Source: QALR01 sp900552255
Lineage (GTDB): Bacteria > Bacillota > Clostridia > Oscillospirales > CAG-272
NCBI GenBank assembly: GCA_048526005.1
Contig: DBFVEH010000007.1
Span: forward strand, 33,033-97,032
Length of the DNA: 64,000 bases
Direction of reading: 5' to 3'
In this document: positions 1 through 9,341 of the stretch, piece after piece
How the letters are laid out: each line of letters opens with the position of its first letter
How positions within the stretch are numbered: position 1 is the stretch's first letter
Made by a program: the position numbers and the translations under genes
The notes under the pieces: generated by a model
What the model saw: the letters and a program-made list of their open reading frames with translations, nothing else
Databases searched by the model: none
Told to the model about the DNA's origin: nothing

Positions 1-1824
1 TCCACCTCGCAGAGGGGCCTTCATCATCTCGTATATGAAATCGTGGACAATTCCATCGACGAAGCGATGGCGGGGGTATGTACGGAGATAGAAGTGACCT
101 TTCATCCGGACGGAAGCGTATCCGTTCAGGACAACGGACGCGGCATCCCGAGCGGTATGAACGCAAAGCTTGGAATCCCGACGACGGAGGTCGTATTCAC
201 CGTGCTTCACGCAGGGGGAAAATTCGGCGCGGGCGGTTATAAGTTCTCGGGCGGCCTGCACGGCGTCGGCGCTTCCGTCGTGAACGCGCTTTCCGTATGG
301 ACGGAAATCGAAAACTGCCATGACGGCGAGATGTATACGGAGCGGTTTGAAAGAGGAAAGGTCGCAAGACCGTTTCTGCATGTCGGCTCCTGCGGGGAAA
401 AGCACGGACTGTATGTCCGTTTTATGCCGGATTCCGAGATTTTTACGGAGACGGTCGAATTTGATTATAATACCATTCTCAATCGAATGAGGGAGCAGGC
501 GTTCCTCAATGCCGGCATCAAGATCACCGTGACGGATGCGCGCGGCGAGGAGCTTATCACGAACGAGCTGTATTATGAGGGCGGCGTGCGCAGCTTTGTC
601 GAGCATCTCAACGCCATCAAGCACGGCGAGGTGCTTCACAACGTCATTTATATGGAAAGTGAAACGGACGACAAATCCGCGGAGATCGCTATTCAGTATA
701 ACGACAGCTACAACGAAACACTGATGTCCTTTGCCAATAATATCGTGACGCCGGAGGGCGGCATGCACGAGGACGGCTTTAAAATGTCCCTTACGCGCGT
801 TATCAACAATTACGCGAGAAAAAAGAATTTTTTAAAGGACAACGATCCCCCGCTGTCGGGCGACGACGTGCGCGAGGGAATCTGCGCGGTGATATCCGTC
901 AAACTAAGGGAACCACAGTTTGAAGGGCAGACCAAGGGGAAGCTCGGAAATTCCGAGATGCGCGGCTTTGTCAGCAGCCTTGTGACCGCTAAGCTCAATG
1001 AGTTTTTCGAGGAAAATCCGAATGTCGCCAAAACGATCATCGATAAAGCGATATCGGCCTCCCGCGCGCGGGAGGCGGCGCGCCGCGCAAGAGAAAACGC
1101 GCGCAGAAAAAGTCCTCTCGAAGGAGCGGGACTTCCCGGCAAGCTCGCGGACTGCCATGAGAAGCGCAAGGAATTTACCGAGCTGTATCTTGTCGAGGGT
1201 AATTCCGCAGGCGGCTCCGCAAAAGACGGGCGTGACAGCCATTTTCAGGCGATCCTGCCCATGCGCGGCAAGGTTTTGAATGTCGAAAAGAGCCGTCTTG
1301 ACAAGATTTACGCCAATACGCAGCTGATTCCGATCATACAGGCGCTCGGCTGCGGAATCGGCGAGGAATTCGATATTACGAAGCTCCGCTATGGAAAAAT
1401 CATTATCATGGCCGACGCCGATGTCGACGGCTCTCATATCCAGATTCTGCTTCTTACGTTCTTTTTCCGACATATGAGAAAGCTCATTGAGGAAGGACAC
1501 GTATTCCTCGCGCAGCCGCCGCTGTTCAAGGTGCATAAGGGAAAGCAGGTACGTTATGCCTTTTCCGACGACGAAAGAGATATTTATATTAACGAGCTCG
1601 GCTCCGGCGCTCAGGCGGAACGCTATAAGGGTCTTGGTGAAATGGACCCGGAACAGCTTTGGGAAACTACGATGGATCCTGAGAAGAGGACGCTTCTGCG
1701 CGTTGATATCGAGGACGCCATGGCATGCGATGAGATTTTCTCCGTGCTGATGGGCGACAAGGTGGAGCCGAGGCGCTTGTTTATCGAACAGAATGCGAAA
1801 TACGCGGTCAATCTTGATATTTAA
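1..1824 (+). CDS. gyrB: DNA gyrase subunit B (5' end missing)
   Basis: ATP-hydrolysing subunit of DNA gyrase, which introduces negative supercoils together with GyrA. The frame is open from base 1 (it begins STSQRGLHHLVYEI), so the start lies before the window; about 35 residues are missing compared with typical GyrB. In fragment numbering (607 aa) the GHKL ATPase part opens the fragment (VDNSIDEA, then QDNGRGIP and GGLHGVGASV). The TOPRIM motifs are EGNSAGG at about 399-405 and DADVD at about 472-476. The C-terminal YKGLGEM motif is present. The internal GTG at base 43 is not a real start. gyrA begins 39 bases downstream on the same strand, so the two are very likely co-transcribed. Confidence 0.97.
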   Translation, partial: STSQRGLHHLVYEIVDNSIDEAMAGVCTEIEVTFHPDGSVSVQDNGRGIPSGMNAKLGIPTTEVVFTVLHAGGKFGAGGYKFSGGLHGVGASVVNALSVWTEIENCHDGEMYTERFERGKVARPFLHVGSCGEKHGLYVRFMPDSEIFTETVEFDYNTILNRMREQAFLNAGIKITVTDARGEELITNELYYEGGVRSFVEHLNAIKHGEVLHNVIYMESETDDKSAEIAIQYNDSYNETLMSFANNIVTPEGGMHEDGFKMSLTRVINNYARKKNFLKDNDPPLSGDDVREGICAVISVKLREPQFEGQTKGKLGNSEMRGFVSSLVTAKLNEFFEENPNVAKTIIDKAISASRAREAARRARENARRKSPLEGAGLPGKLADCHEKRKEFTELYLVEGNSAGGSAKDGRDSHFQAILPMRGKVLNVEKSRLDKIYANTQLIPIIQALGCGIGEEFDITKLRYGKIIIMADADVDGSHIQILLLTFFFRHMRKLIEEGHVFLAQPPLFKVHKGKQVRYAFSDDERDIYINELGSGAQAERYKGLGEMDPEQLWETTMDPEKRTLLRVDIEDAMACDEIFSVLMGDKVEPRRLFIEQNAKYAVNLDI

Positions 1825-1863
1825 TCTCCGATAAGTGAGAAAACGAAAGGGATTTCAAAATTC

Positions 1864-4404
1864 ATGGAACACAGAGACATATCGTATGAAAATCAGAAAA
1901 TAGTCGACGTGGAAATGGGAAAGCGCGTGCAGAAATCGTTCATCGAATATGCGATGAGCGTCATCGTGGCGCGTGCGCTTCCCGACGTCCGCGACGGACT
2001 GAAGCCTGTCCACCGCAGAATCCTTTACGCAATGTATCAGGATAAGCTGACCTATGACAGACCGTTCTGCAAGTCCGCGACGACGGTCGGAAACGTGCTC
2101 GGCCGTTATCATCCGCATGGAGACGCTTCCGTATACGACGCAATGGTGCGTCTTGCGCAGCCGTTCAATATGCGTTATCCGCTTGTCGAGGGACACGGAA
2201 ACTTCGGCAACGTGGACGGCGACGGCGCCGCCGCTTACCGTTATACGGAAGCGAGAATGTCAAGGCTCGCCAATGAAATGATGACGGATATCGATAAAAA
2301 CGTCGTCGATTTCGATCCGAACTTCGACAACCGCCTTGAAGAGCCGCAGGTGCTTCCGTCGAGATTCCCGAATCTTCTTGTCAACGGCTCGGTGGGCATC
2401 GCCGTCGGCATGGCGACGAACGTGCCGCCCCATAATCTCGGGGAGGTCATCGACGGCACGATCTATTTTATGAAGCATCCGGACGCGACCGTCGCGGAGC
2501 TGATGAATTATATCAAGGGACCGGACTTCCCGACTTACGGGATTATCTGCGGATCCTCCGGCATTTATCAGGCATATCAGACCGGCAAGGGACGCATTAT
2601 CGTGCGTGCGCGCGCCGAAGTGGACGAAAACAAGCGCAGGATCGTCGTGACGGAGATCCCGTATCAGGTCAATAAAAGCATGCTTGTGGAATCGATCGCG
2701 GAGCTTGTCAAGGACAAGCGTGTCGACGGCATTACGGAGATCCGCGACGAATCCGGCAAGGCAGGCATGAAAATCGTCATCGAATACCGCCGCGATGCCA
2801 ACGGACAGGTGATTCTCAATCAGCTTTATAAATATACACAGCTTCAGGACACCTGCGCCGTCAATATGATCGCGCTTGTGAACGGGGAGCCGAAGCTGCT
2901 CGGCTTGCAGGATATCCTGCGCCATTACATCGCGCATCAGGAGAGCGTCATTCGCCGCAGAACGATCTTTGAGCTCGACAGAACGCGCGCAAGAGTGCAT
3001 ATTCTCGAAGGACTCAAGCTCGCGCTCGACGATATCGACGAGGTGATCGACACCATCCGAAAGAGCTCGTCAAAGCAGGATGCAAGGGATGCGCTTGTGA
3101 GCAGATTCGGCCTCTCACAGGTCCAGGCGCAGGCGATCGTCGATATGACGCTCGGAAGCCTTGCAGGACTTGAACGGCTCAAAATCGAGGATGAGCTGGC
3201 CGCGAAGCTGGCTTTGATCGAGGAGCTCGAAGGGATCCTTGCGGACGAGAGCAAGCTGCAATCCATTTTGGAGGAGGAGCTTCTCGCCGTCAAGGAGAAA
3301 TTTTCGGACGGACGGCGCACGGAGATTTCCTCCGCGATCGACGATATCATCGACGAGGACCTCATCGAACGGCATGAATGTGTGATTACGATGACGCACG
3401 CGGGCTACATCAAGCGCGCGCCTGCCGCGACGTATTCCGCGCAGAAGCGCGGCGGAAAGGGCATCATCGGCATGACCACGAAAGAGGAGGATTTCGTCGA
3501 AGACGTCATCATTGCGGATTCTCACAGCTGTCTGCTTCTGTTCACCAATACGGGCAGAGTTTATATGAAAAAAGCCTATCAGATTCCCGAGGCCTCACGG
3601 ACGGCGAAGGGTACCAATATCGTGAATGTGATCGATATGAGCGAGGGAGAGAAGATCACCTCCGTCATTTCGGTTGCGGGCTTTGAGGAAAACGAATATT
3701 TCGTCATGGTGACAAGGCATGGCATCGTCAAGCGTGCAAATATCAAGGATTTTGAATATCAGCGGAAGGGCGGAAAGATAGCCATTCATTTGGACGACGG
3801 GGACGAGCTTGTTTTTGTCAAGCATACGACAGGAGAAAACGACGTGATTCTTGCCACGCGCGAGGGGAAAGCCGTCCGCTTCAAGGAAACGGACGCCCGC
3901 GTGATGGGACGCGCGGCGCGCGGTGTGCGCGGAATCAAGCTGCGCGGCGACGATGTCGTCATCGGCGCGGCGATCGTGGAGGAGGACCGTCATCTGATCA
4001 CTTTGACCGAAAAGGGATACGGAAAACGCAATTCGTTTGATATCTATACGGCGCACAGCCGCGGAACGATGGGCATCATCTGCCAGAAAATCACGGCTAA
4101 GACGGGGTATCTTGCGGGGATCGCTTCCGTCGGCGAAAACGACGATATTATGATCATCACAAACGACGGAACGATGATCCGCACACCTGTTTCGGGAATC
4201 CCGGTTTATGAGGGAAACAATACGGCCGGCGTTATCATCATGAGGCTGGCCGCGGACGCGCATATCATCAGCTTTGCGGCGGTGAAGTCTGAGGAAGAGG
4301 AAGCGTCGAAGATAGAGGCTGCCGTCGGCGAAGCCGAGCAGACGGGAGAAGAAATCATGACGGACAGGCAAGAAGAAATCGATGCGTCCGACGACGATAT
4401 CTGA
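1864..4404 (+). CDS. gyrA: DNA gyrase subunit A
   Basis: Breakage-reunion subunit of gyrase, 846 aa. The catalytic tyrosine is Y127 in RYTEARM, preceded by the winged-helix region with HPHGD at 83-87. The C-terminal beta-pinwheel carries a GyrA box, QKRGGKG, at about 527-533, which identifies gyrase rather than topoisomerase IV ParC. The quinolone-determining position equivalent to E. coli Ser83 is Ala88, while the position equivalent to Asp87 is Asp92. The acidic C-terminal tail is rich in Glu and Asp. recA starts 29 bases after the stop, with no terminator visible between them. Confidence 0.97.
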   Translation: MEHRDISYENQKIVDVEMGKRVQKSFIEYAMSVIVARALPDVRDGLKPVHRRILYAMYQDKLTYDRPFCKSATTVGNVLGRYHPHGDASVYDAMVRLAQPFNMRYPLVEGHGNFGNVDGDGAAAYRYTEARMSRLANEMMTDIDKNVVDFDPNFDNRLEEPQVLPSRFPNLLVNGSVGIAVGMATNVPPHNLGEVIDGTIYFMKHPDATVAELMNYIKGPDFPTYGIICGSSGIYQAYQTGKGRIIVRARAEVDENKRRIVVTEIPYQVNKSMLVESIAELVKDKRVDGITEIRDESGKAGMKIVIEYRRDANGQVILNQLYKYTQLQDTCAVNMIALVNGEPKLLGLQDILRHYIAHQESVIRRRTIFELDRTRARVHILEGLKLALDDIDEVIDTIRKSSSKQDARDALVSRFGLSQVQAQAIVDMTLGSLAGLERLKIEDELAAKLALIEELEGILADESKLQSILEEELLAVKEKFSDGRRTEISSAIDDIIDEDLIERHECVITMTHAGYIKRAPAATYSAQKRGGKGIIGMTTKEEDFVEDVIIADSHSCLLLFTNTGRVYMKKAYQIPEASRTAKGTNIVNVIDMSEGEKITSVISVAGFEENEYFVMVTRHGIVKRANIKDFEYQRKGGKIAIHLDDGDELVFVKHTTGENDVILATREGKAVRFKETDARVMGRAARGVRGIKLRGDDVVIGAAIVEEDRHLITLTEKGYGKRNSFDIYTAHSRGTMGIICQKITAKTGYLAGIASVGENDDIMIITNDGTMIRTPVSGIPVYEGNNTAGVIIMRLAADAHIISFAAVKSEEEEASKIEAAVGEAEQTGEEIMTDRQEEIDASDDDI

Positions 4405-4433
4405 ACACACTGAGAAAGGATTGGGACAGGAAT

Positions 4434-5561
4434 ATGGCAGATAAAAAGAAAAAAAGCGCGGTCGTAGCGCCGGTTTCCGCCGAGGACAAGAAAAAAGCGC
4501 TCGCAACGGCGCTTTCCCAGATCGAAAAGGATTTCGGCAAGGGAACGATCATGAAGCTCGGCGAAAACGCGCATATGAACGTAGAGGCGATTCCGACAGG
4601 ATCTCTGACGCTTGATCTCGCGCTCGGCATCGGGGGCGTGCCGCGCGGCAGGATCGTAGAGATCTTCGGGCCGGAATCCTCCGGTAAGACGACCGTTGCG
4701 CTCCATATCGCAGCCGAGGTGCAGAAGCTGGGCGGAGAGGCGGCATTCATCGACGCGGAGCATGCGCTCGATCCCGTTTATGCAAAGGCGCTCGGCGTCA
4801 ACATCGACAATCTCCTGGTATCACAGCCCGACAGCGGGGAGCAGGCGCTTGAAATCACAGATGCGCTCGTGCGTTCCGGTGCAATCGATGTCGTTGTGGT
4901 GGACTCCGTGGCGGCGCTCGTCCCGCAGCAGGAAATCGACGGGGAAATGGGCTCCAGCCATGTCGGCTTGCAGGCGAAACTGATGAGCCAGGCGCTGCGC
5001 AAGCTTTCCGGGTCGATTGCAAAGACGAACTGCGTTGTCATTTTTATCAATCAGCTCAGAGAAAAGGTCGGCGTGATGTACGGCAATCCCGAAACGACGC
5101 CGGGCGGTCGGGCGCTGAAATTCTATTCGTCGGTGAGAATCGACGTGCGCAAGATCGAAAATCTCAAGCAGGGCGACGAGGTATACGGCAACCGCGTCAA
5201 ATGCAAGGTCGTGAAAAACAAGGTCGCGCCGCCTTTCCGTATCGCGGAGTTTGACATCCTCTACGGAAAGGGGATCTCCAAAGCCGGCGAGATCGTGGAT
5301 ATCGCGATGGAGCTCGGTCTTGTGCAGAAGAGCGGCTCTTGGTTCTCCTATAACGGGGAAAAGCTCGCACAGGGCAAGGACAACGCCAGAAAGGCGATCG
5401 CCGCAAGTCCCGCGCTGATGAAAGAGCTGGAGGAGAAAATCAAGGCGCACGGAGATGAGCTGGATCTTTCCGCCGGCGAGGCCTATTCCTTGGAGGATGA
5501 CGAGGACGGCGCCGGCGATGAATTCGATATCCGCGTTCTCGATATCGAGAACGACGACTGA
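4434..5561 (+). CDS. recA: Recombinase RecA
   Basis: Strand-exchange recombinase and LexA co-protease, 375 aa. The Walker A motif GPESSGKT is at residues 79-86, the EHALDP and DSVAAL motifs follow, and the tail is strongly acidic, as in the family. The ATG is preceded by AAAGGA and GGGACAGG. It sits only 29 bases after gyrA, and no LexA-type operator (GAAC-N4-GTTC) or promoter is visible in that gap, so transcription probably comes from the gyrase promoter. recX follows after 5 bases, a common pairing. Confidence 0.97.
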   Translation: MADKKKKSAVVAPVSAEDKKKALATALSQIEKDFGKGTIMKLGENAHMNVEAIPTGSLTLDLALGIGGVPRGRIVEIFGPESSGKTTVALHIAAEVQKLGGEAAFIDAEHALDPVYAKALGVNIDNLLVSQPDSGEQALEITDALVRSGAIDVVVVDSVAALVPQQEIDGEMGSSHVGLQAKLMSQALRKLSGSIAKTNCVVIFINQLREKVGVMYGNPETTPGGRALKFYSSVRIDVRKIENLKQGDEVYGNRVKCKVVKNKVAPPFRIAEFDILYGKGISKAGEIVDIAMELGLVQKSGSWFSYNGEKLAQGKDNARKAIAASPALMKELEEKIKAHGDELDLSAGEAYSLEDDEDGAGDEFDIRVLDIENDD

Positions 5562-5566
5562 TCCAT

Positions 5567-6229
5567 ATGGAAATCACCGTTACCGAACTCCGCGCGACGG
5601 CGGGCGGCGCCGAAGCGGCGGTTTCCGTCCGGATTTGCGGCGGAAATTCTGTGCAGAATCTAAAAGGGAGCCTGTTGGCGGAAATGCTCGCGGAGCTTGG
5701 CCTGCCGTGGGAGTTTACAGCTCCGATCGTTATTGACAAGGATCAATGCGATGAACTGATCTTTTGCATCGAAAAGACGGCAGCGATCAAAAAGGGACTG
5801 TCCTTGCTTGGATACGCGCAGAATACGGCGAAAATGCTGAAAAGAAAGCTCGCGCAGAAAGGATATTCCGCAGAGGCGGCATCCGCAGCTGTGGAATATC
5901 TCCTGTCACATGGGTTTATCCATGAAAAAAACGACGCGCAGCTTTTCTCGGAAACACTGGCGAAACGGAAGCTCTACGGCAGAAACCGCATCAAAAAGGA
6001 GCTTTACGCCAAAGGATTTGACGGAGATGTGATAAAAGAAGTCATGGCTTCGATGGACGATGAGGATTTTGCCGAAATCTGTGCGAAGCGCATGGATATG
6101 ATGGGCGGAAGGGAGCTTTTGACAGACCGAAATCAGAGGCAGAAGACGGTCGCGGCGCTGATGCGGTACGGTTTTACCTATGAGGATATCAAAGCGGCAT
6201 CAGAGCGGCTTCTCACGGAGGAATCATGA
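5567..6229 (+). CDS. recX: RecA regulator RecX
   Basis: RecX binds and modulates RecA filaments. The protein is 220 aa, within the range of Firmicutes RecX. It shows the alpha-helical repeat architecture with conserved LYGRNRIKKELYAKGF near residue 140 and short repeats of the type YLLSHGFI and LMRYGFTYEDI. The start lies 5 bases after recA, so translation is probably coupled. The last 4 bases overlap the first ATG of the next, decayed gene. Confidence 0.9.
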   Translation: MEITVTELRATAGGAEAAVSVRICGGNSVQNLKGSLLAEMLAELGLPWEFTAPIVIDKDQCDELIFCIEKTAAIKKGLSLLGYAQNTAKMLKRKLAQKGYSAEAASAAVEYLLSHGFIHEKNDAQLFSETLAKRKLYGRNRIKKELYAKGFDGDVIKEVMASMDDEDFAEICAKRMDMMGGRELLTDRNQRQKTVAALMRYGFTYEDIKAASERLLTEES

Positions 6230-6761
6230 TGGAAATTTCCGGTACGACGGTATACGACAAGAAAACCTGCGGGCAATTCTGTTTTTTTGCATTGTGTCCG
6301 GTAAAAAAAGCCGGCAGATGGAATATTCTCCTTTGCGTTTTCTCATTTGTCATGGGGATTGCCGGATTTTATTTGGAAAATACATTGGAAGCCCGTCTTT
6401 CTTCTTTTCTCAGTGACCGTTTGATCGTATTATCCGCTTTTTTTATATTCTATCCTGTTATGGTGAGTATCTTCTTGCTCGCAGTGATAGGGAAGAAGGA
6501 GCAGACACTTGCCCTTTATTTTGTTTTTCGGGATGAAGCTTTTCATGTCGAGTTTTCTGCAAAGGACAGTGCCGGCGCTGTCGATTTTGACGATTCCGCG
6601 ATTGTCAAATGATATGAACTCAAAAAGTTTTTTATTTGTATGCTGCGAAAGATAAGACATATATCCTTCAAAAGGATGCTTTCGATGCGGAAAACGGCGC
6701 GGCTTTGCTGCGTGGGAAGTTAAAAACGAAGCTTGGCAATCGATATTTCAAGTTTTGGTGA
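6226..6761 (+). pseudogene. Decayed YcxB-like membrane protein gene
   Basis: The first 128 codons encode a two-helix membrane protein ending in a soluble segment. Translation then meets a TGA at 6610-6612. The same frame continues as YELKKFF, and after a T6 run the homology resumes one base out of phase (YLYAAKDKTYIL through to a TGA at 6759-6761). The joined sequence aligns along its length with the intact neighbour at 6796: YVFRDE matches YTFHDE, and FYLYAAKDKTYIL matches FYIYTIAGAFIV. One nonsense change plus one base lost from a T run explains both lesions. A sequencing error could explain the frameshift but not the stop as well. Confidence 0.72.
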
Positions 6762-6795
6762 TATCAATTAGAACTTTGGATCGGGAGGCTTTTAC

Positions 6796-7335
6796 GTGAA
6801 TATCGTCAATCAAACAAAATTTGACAGACCTCTCATGAAACGGTTTGCCCGTTTTTGGTCAAGTCTGTTTAAAAAACACCGTTTTCTGAATTGGATCTAT
6901 TATGGGATCGCTCTGCTGCTTGTTGTCCTGATCGTTGTCATGTCCGTTGTCAACTGGGGGATAGGGGAAGATACCGATTGGTATTTTATCTCCGGACTCT
7001 ATCTTCTGCTGACGGTATTTTGGATTCTTTGGAGCATTTTTTACCGGAAAAAGCTTGCAGGAACCTATCAATCTCGCGGGATTTCGGGTGCGGAATATAC
7101 ATTTCATGATGAAAATGTTGAAATTCAAGTACAGTCTGATAAAATAAGTGCGAAAGAGACTTATTCCTATCAAACGATTAAAAAGGTATGGGAAACAAGC
7201 GGAGAATTTTATATTTATACGATCGCCGGCGCTTTCATCGTCGCAAAAATCGGATTTTCCTCGTTGGAGGATGAAAATGCCGTTCGCGACAAACTGCGGA
7301 CGGCAGCGGGAAAGAAATATATTCTTTCAAAATGA
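6796..7335 (+). CDS. YcxB-like membrane protein
   Basis: 179 aa with two transmembrane helices (about residues 31-50 and 62-82) followed by a cytoplasmic beta-rich domain of the YcxB type (YSYQTIKKVWETSGEFYIY). The function of this family is not established. The start is GTG, chosen because CGGGAGGC sits 7 bases upstream. It is the intact partner of the broken gene just before it, so the two are probably a tandem duplication. The GC content is lower than that of the gyr-rec genes. Confidence 0.68.
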   Translation: MNIVNQTKFDRPLMKRFARFWSSLFKKHRFLNWIYYGIALLLVVLIVVMSVVNWGIGEDTDWYFISGLYLLLTVFWILWSIFYRKKLAGTYQSRGISGAEYTFHDENVEIQVQSDKISAKETYSYQTIKKVWETSGEFYIYTIAGAFIVAKIGFSSLEDENAVRDKLRTAAGKKYILSK

Positions 7336-7433
7336 CGTTGTATACCGGTTTGCGGATTCGTCATACAATAAACCATAATCTGAAATTAAAAATAAAGGCC
7401 GGACGGCTTTGCCGCAAGGCGGGGAGGGTTTTT

Positions 7434-8822
7434 ATGCAGCTGAAAATCAGCAAATATATCGATGATCATGCCGGCGATATGATCGCGGCGCTGTCGTCGC
7501 TTGTCGCGATCCCGAGCGTTCGCGGGGAGGCCGAGGCAGGAATGCCGTACGGGAAGGAACCGGCGCGCGCGCTTGCAAAAATGCTGGAAATGGCGGAAAA
7601 ATACGGTTTTACCGTCAAAAATCATGAGAATTATATGGGTACGATCGATTTTGATCCCTCAAAGGAGACGACGCTCGGCGTGCTCTGTCATCTCGACGTC
7701 GTACCGGAGGGGACCGGCTGGAGCAATCCGCCGTATACGCTGACGTTGGCCGGCGGAAAGCTGCTCGGACGCGGCTCCGCGGATGACAAAGGACCGGCCG
7801 TCGCCGTTCTTTTTGCGCTTCGCGCGCTCCGTGAATGCGGATATGAGCTTTCGCAGAACGTGCGGTTTCTCGTCGGCTGTGACGAGGAATGCGGCTCTTC
7901 CGATCTCGCATATTACCGAAAAAAAGAATCGCTTCCGCCCCGTGTGTTTACTCCGGACGGAAGCTTTCCCGTCATCAATTTGGAAAAGGGCATGGTGCGC
8001 GGCAAGGTCGTAAAGAAAATCAACGCCGGCGGAACAAAGACGATTTTATCCGCTTCCGGCGGGACCGTCGTCAACGCGGTGCCGGACAGAGCGTATGCCG
8101 CGCTTCGCGGCTTTTCCGGGGAAGAGCTTGCGGCGGTGGAAAAGGCTTTTCCGGAGGGCGTGATTCTCGAATATGCGGCGGAAAACGATGTCGTAAACGT
8201 GACTGTCAAGGGAAAAAGCGCGCATGCCTCCACACCGGCGGACGGGAAAAACGCCGTGACGGCGCTTCTTGCCTTTCTCGGCGCGCTCCCGACGGACGAC
8301 GGCACTTCGGCGTTTTTTGCAGGGCTTTCTGAAATATTCCGATTTGGCGAGACGGACGGCTCTTCGCTTGGGATTGCGGCTTCCGATGAGAAATCCGGTG
8401 CGCTGACCTTTGTTTTCAGTGTCTTTTCCTTTGATAAGGGCAGCTTTGAGGGACGTTTTGATATCCGATTCCCGGTTTGCCGGACGTCGGAAAAGGTACG
8501 GGCAGGCTTTGAAAAAGCCGCCGCAAGGGCAGGACTTGTTGTCGACGAATGGAACGGAAACGAACCGCATTATGTGGACGAAAACAGCGAATTTATAAGG
8601 ACGCTTTTATCCGTCTATACGGAGCTGACCAACAAAAACGGGCATTGCATTGCCATCGGCGGGGGAACCTATGTCCATAATGTGGACGGCGGTGTGGCGT
8701 TCGGCGCGGAATTTCCCGGTACGGAGAGCCGTATGCACGGTGCCGACGAATTTATATCGCTGGAACACCTGACGCTTTCCGCCAAGATTTATGCCGAGGC
8801 CATTCTTCGGCTGTGCCTGTGA
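7434..8822 (+). CDS. M20-family dipeptidase, PepV type
   Basis: Predicted zinc dipeptidase of about 462 aa (PepV is about 470). The metal and catalytic residues line up with PepV: H86 and D88 in CHLDVV, D117/D118 in GSADDKGP, E151/E152 in CDEECGSSD, and D in FTPDGSF. The ATG at 7434 is preceded by GGGGAGGG; the frame is open further upstream to 7332 but without a ribosome binding site. Cytosolic, with no signal peptide. Likely role: cleaving dipeptides, including D-amino-acid-containing ones, during peptide use or wall turnover (inferred from family). A small lipoprotein gene follows after 9 bases. Confidence 0.87.
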   Translation: MQLKISKYIDDHAGDMIAALSSLVAIPSVRGEAEAGMPYGKEPARALAKMLEMAEKYGFTVKNHENYMGTIDFDPSKETTLGVLCHLDVVPEGTGWSNPPYTLTLAGGKLLGRGSADDKGPAVAVLFALRALRECGYELSQNVRFLVGCDEECGSSDLAYYRKKESLPPRVFTPDGSFPVINLEKGMVRGKVVKKINAGGTKTILSASGGTVVNAVPDRAYAALRGFSGEELAAVEKAFPEGVILEYAAENDVVNVTVKGKSAHASTPADGKNAVTALLAFLGALPTDDGTSAFFAGLSEIFRFGETDGSSLGIAASDEKSGALTFVFSVFSFDKGSFEGRFDIRFPVCRTSEKVRAGFEKAAARAGLVVDEWNGNEPHYVDENSEFIRTLLSVYTELTNKNGHCIAIGGGTYVHNVDGGVAFGAEFPGTESRMHGADEFISLEHLTLSAKIYAEAILRLCL

Positions 8823-8831
8823 GGGAAAAGT

Positions 8832-9266
8832 ATGAAAAGATTTTTTTCTTTCTTGCTGTCGATGCTTTTTTTGCTCCCTGCCGCCGGATGCAAATCCAAA
8901 AACAGCTTTTCCGTGACGTTTGAGAATCAATGCGATGCGGATATACAGTCGGCTTTTGTGGAATATTACGTCGGCGATACGGATGAAATCGGGAAAATAT
9001 TGGTGGCTTCTTCCTCTGCGGCAGCAGGCACGACGGGGAGTTCGCTTCCAAAGGGAGAGACGCTTGTTTTCCGGTTTGAAAAAGATATGTTTTCTGAGGA
9101 CGCCGACCTGCGTGCGTTCAGCTTTGAACTATATCTTGTGCTTGCCGACGGCTCCGAGGTGCGGGCAGGCAGTCTCGGCATCGCCGTCTCCTATGGCGGA
9201 ACCTATCGGTACGTCCTGCGCGGCGATGCGGAGGAAGGCTTCCTCTTTCAGCGCGGAGATAGCTGA
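8832..9266 (+). CDS. Small lipoprotein of unknown function
   Basis: 144 aa with a lipoprotein signal peptide. The positive n-region MKR is followed by a hydrophobic core and the lipobox PAAGC with Cys20. The mature part is beta-rich (FSVTFENQCDADIQSAFVEYY) and ends RGDS. It looks like a small immunoglobulin-like or FxLYD-like outer-face domain, but no specific family was recognised. It starts 9 bases after the dipeptidase, so it is probably co-transcribed. An intrinsic terminator follows. Confidence 0.7.
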   Translation: MKRFFSFLLSMLFLLPAAGCKSKNSFSVTFENQCDADIQSAFVEYYVGDTDEIGKILVASSSAAAGTTGSSLPKGETLVFRFEKDMFSEDADLRAFSFELYLVLADGSEVRAGSLGIAVSYGGTYRYVLRGDAEEGFLFQRGDS

Positions 9267-9303
9267 AAATCTTTATAGATGGGAATCTTCCGTGTGCAGT
9301 CAA

Positions 9304-9337
9304 AAACCACCCTTTTGTACTCAAAGGGTGGTTTTTT
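9304..9337. terminator. Bidirectional intrinsic terminator
   Basis: A 12-bp perfect stem (AAACCACCCTTT paired with AAAGGGTGGTTT) around a short loop, with T runs on both strands. It lies between the convergent genes ending at 9266 (+) and 9342 (-). Confidence 0.85.
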
Positions 9338-9341
9338 GATG

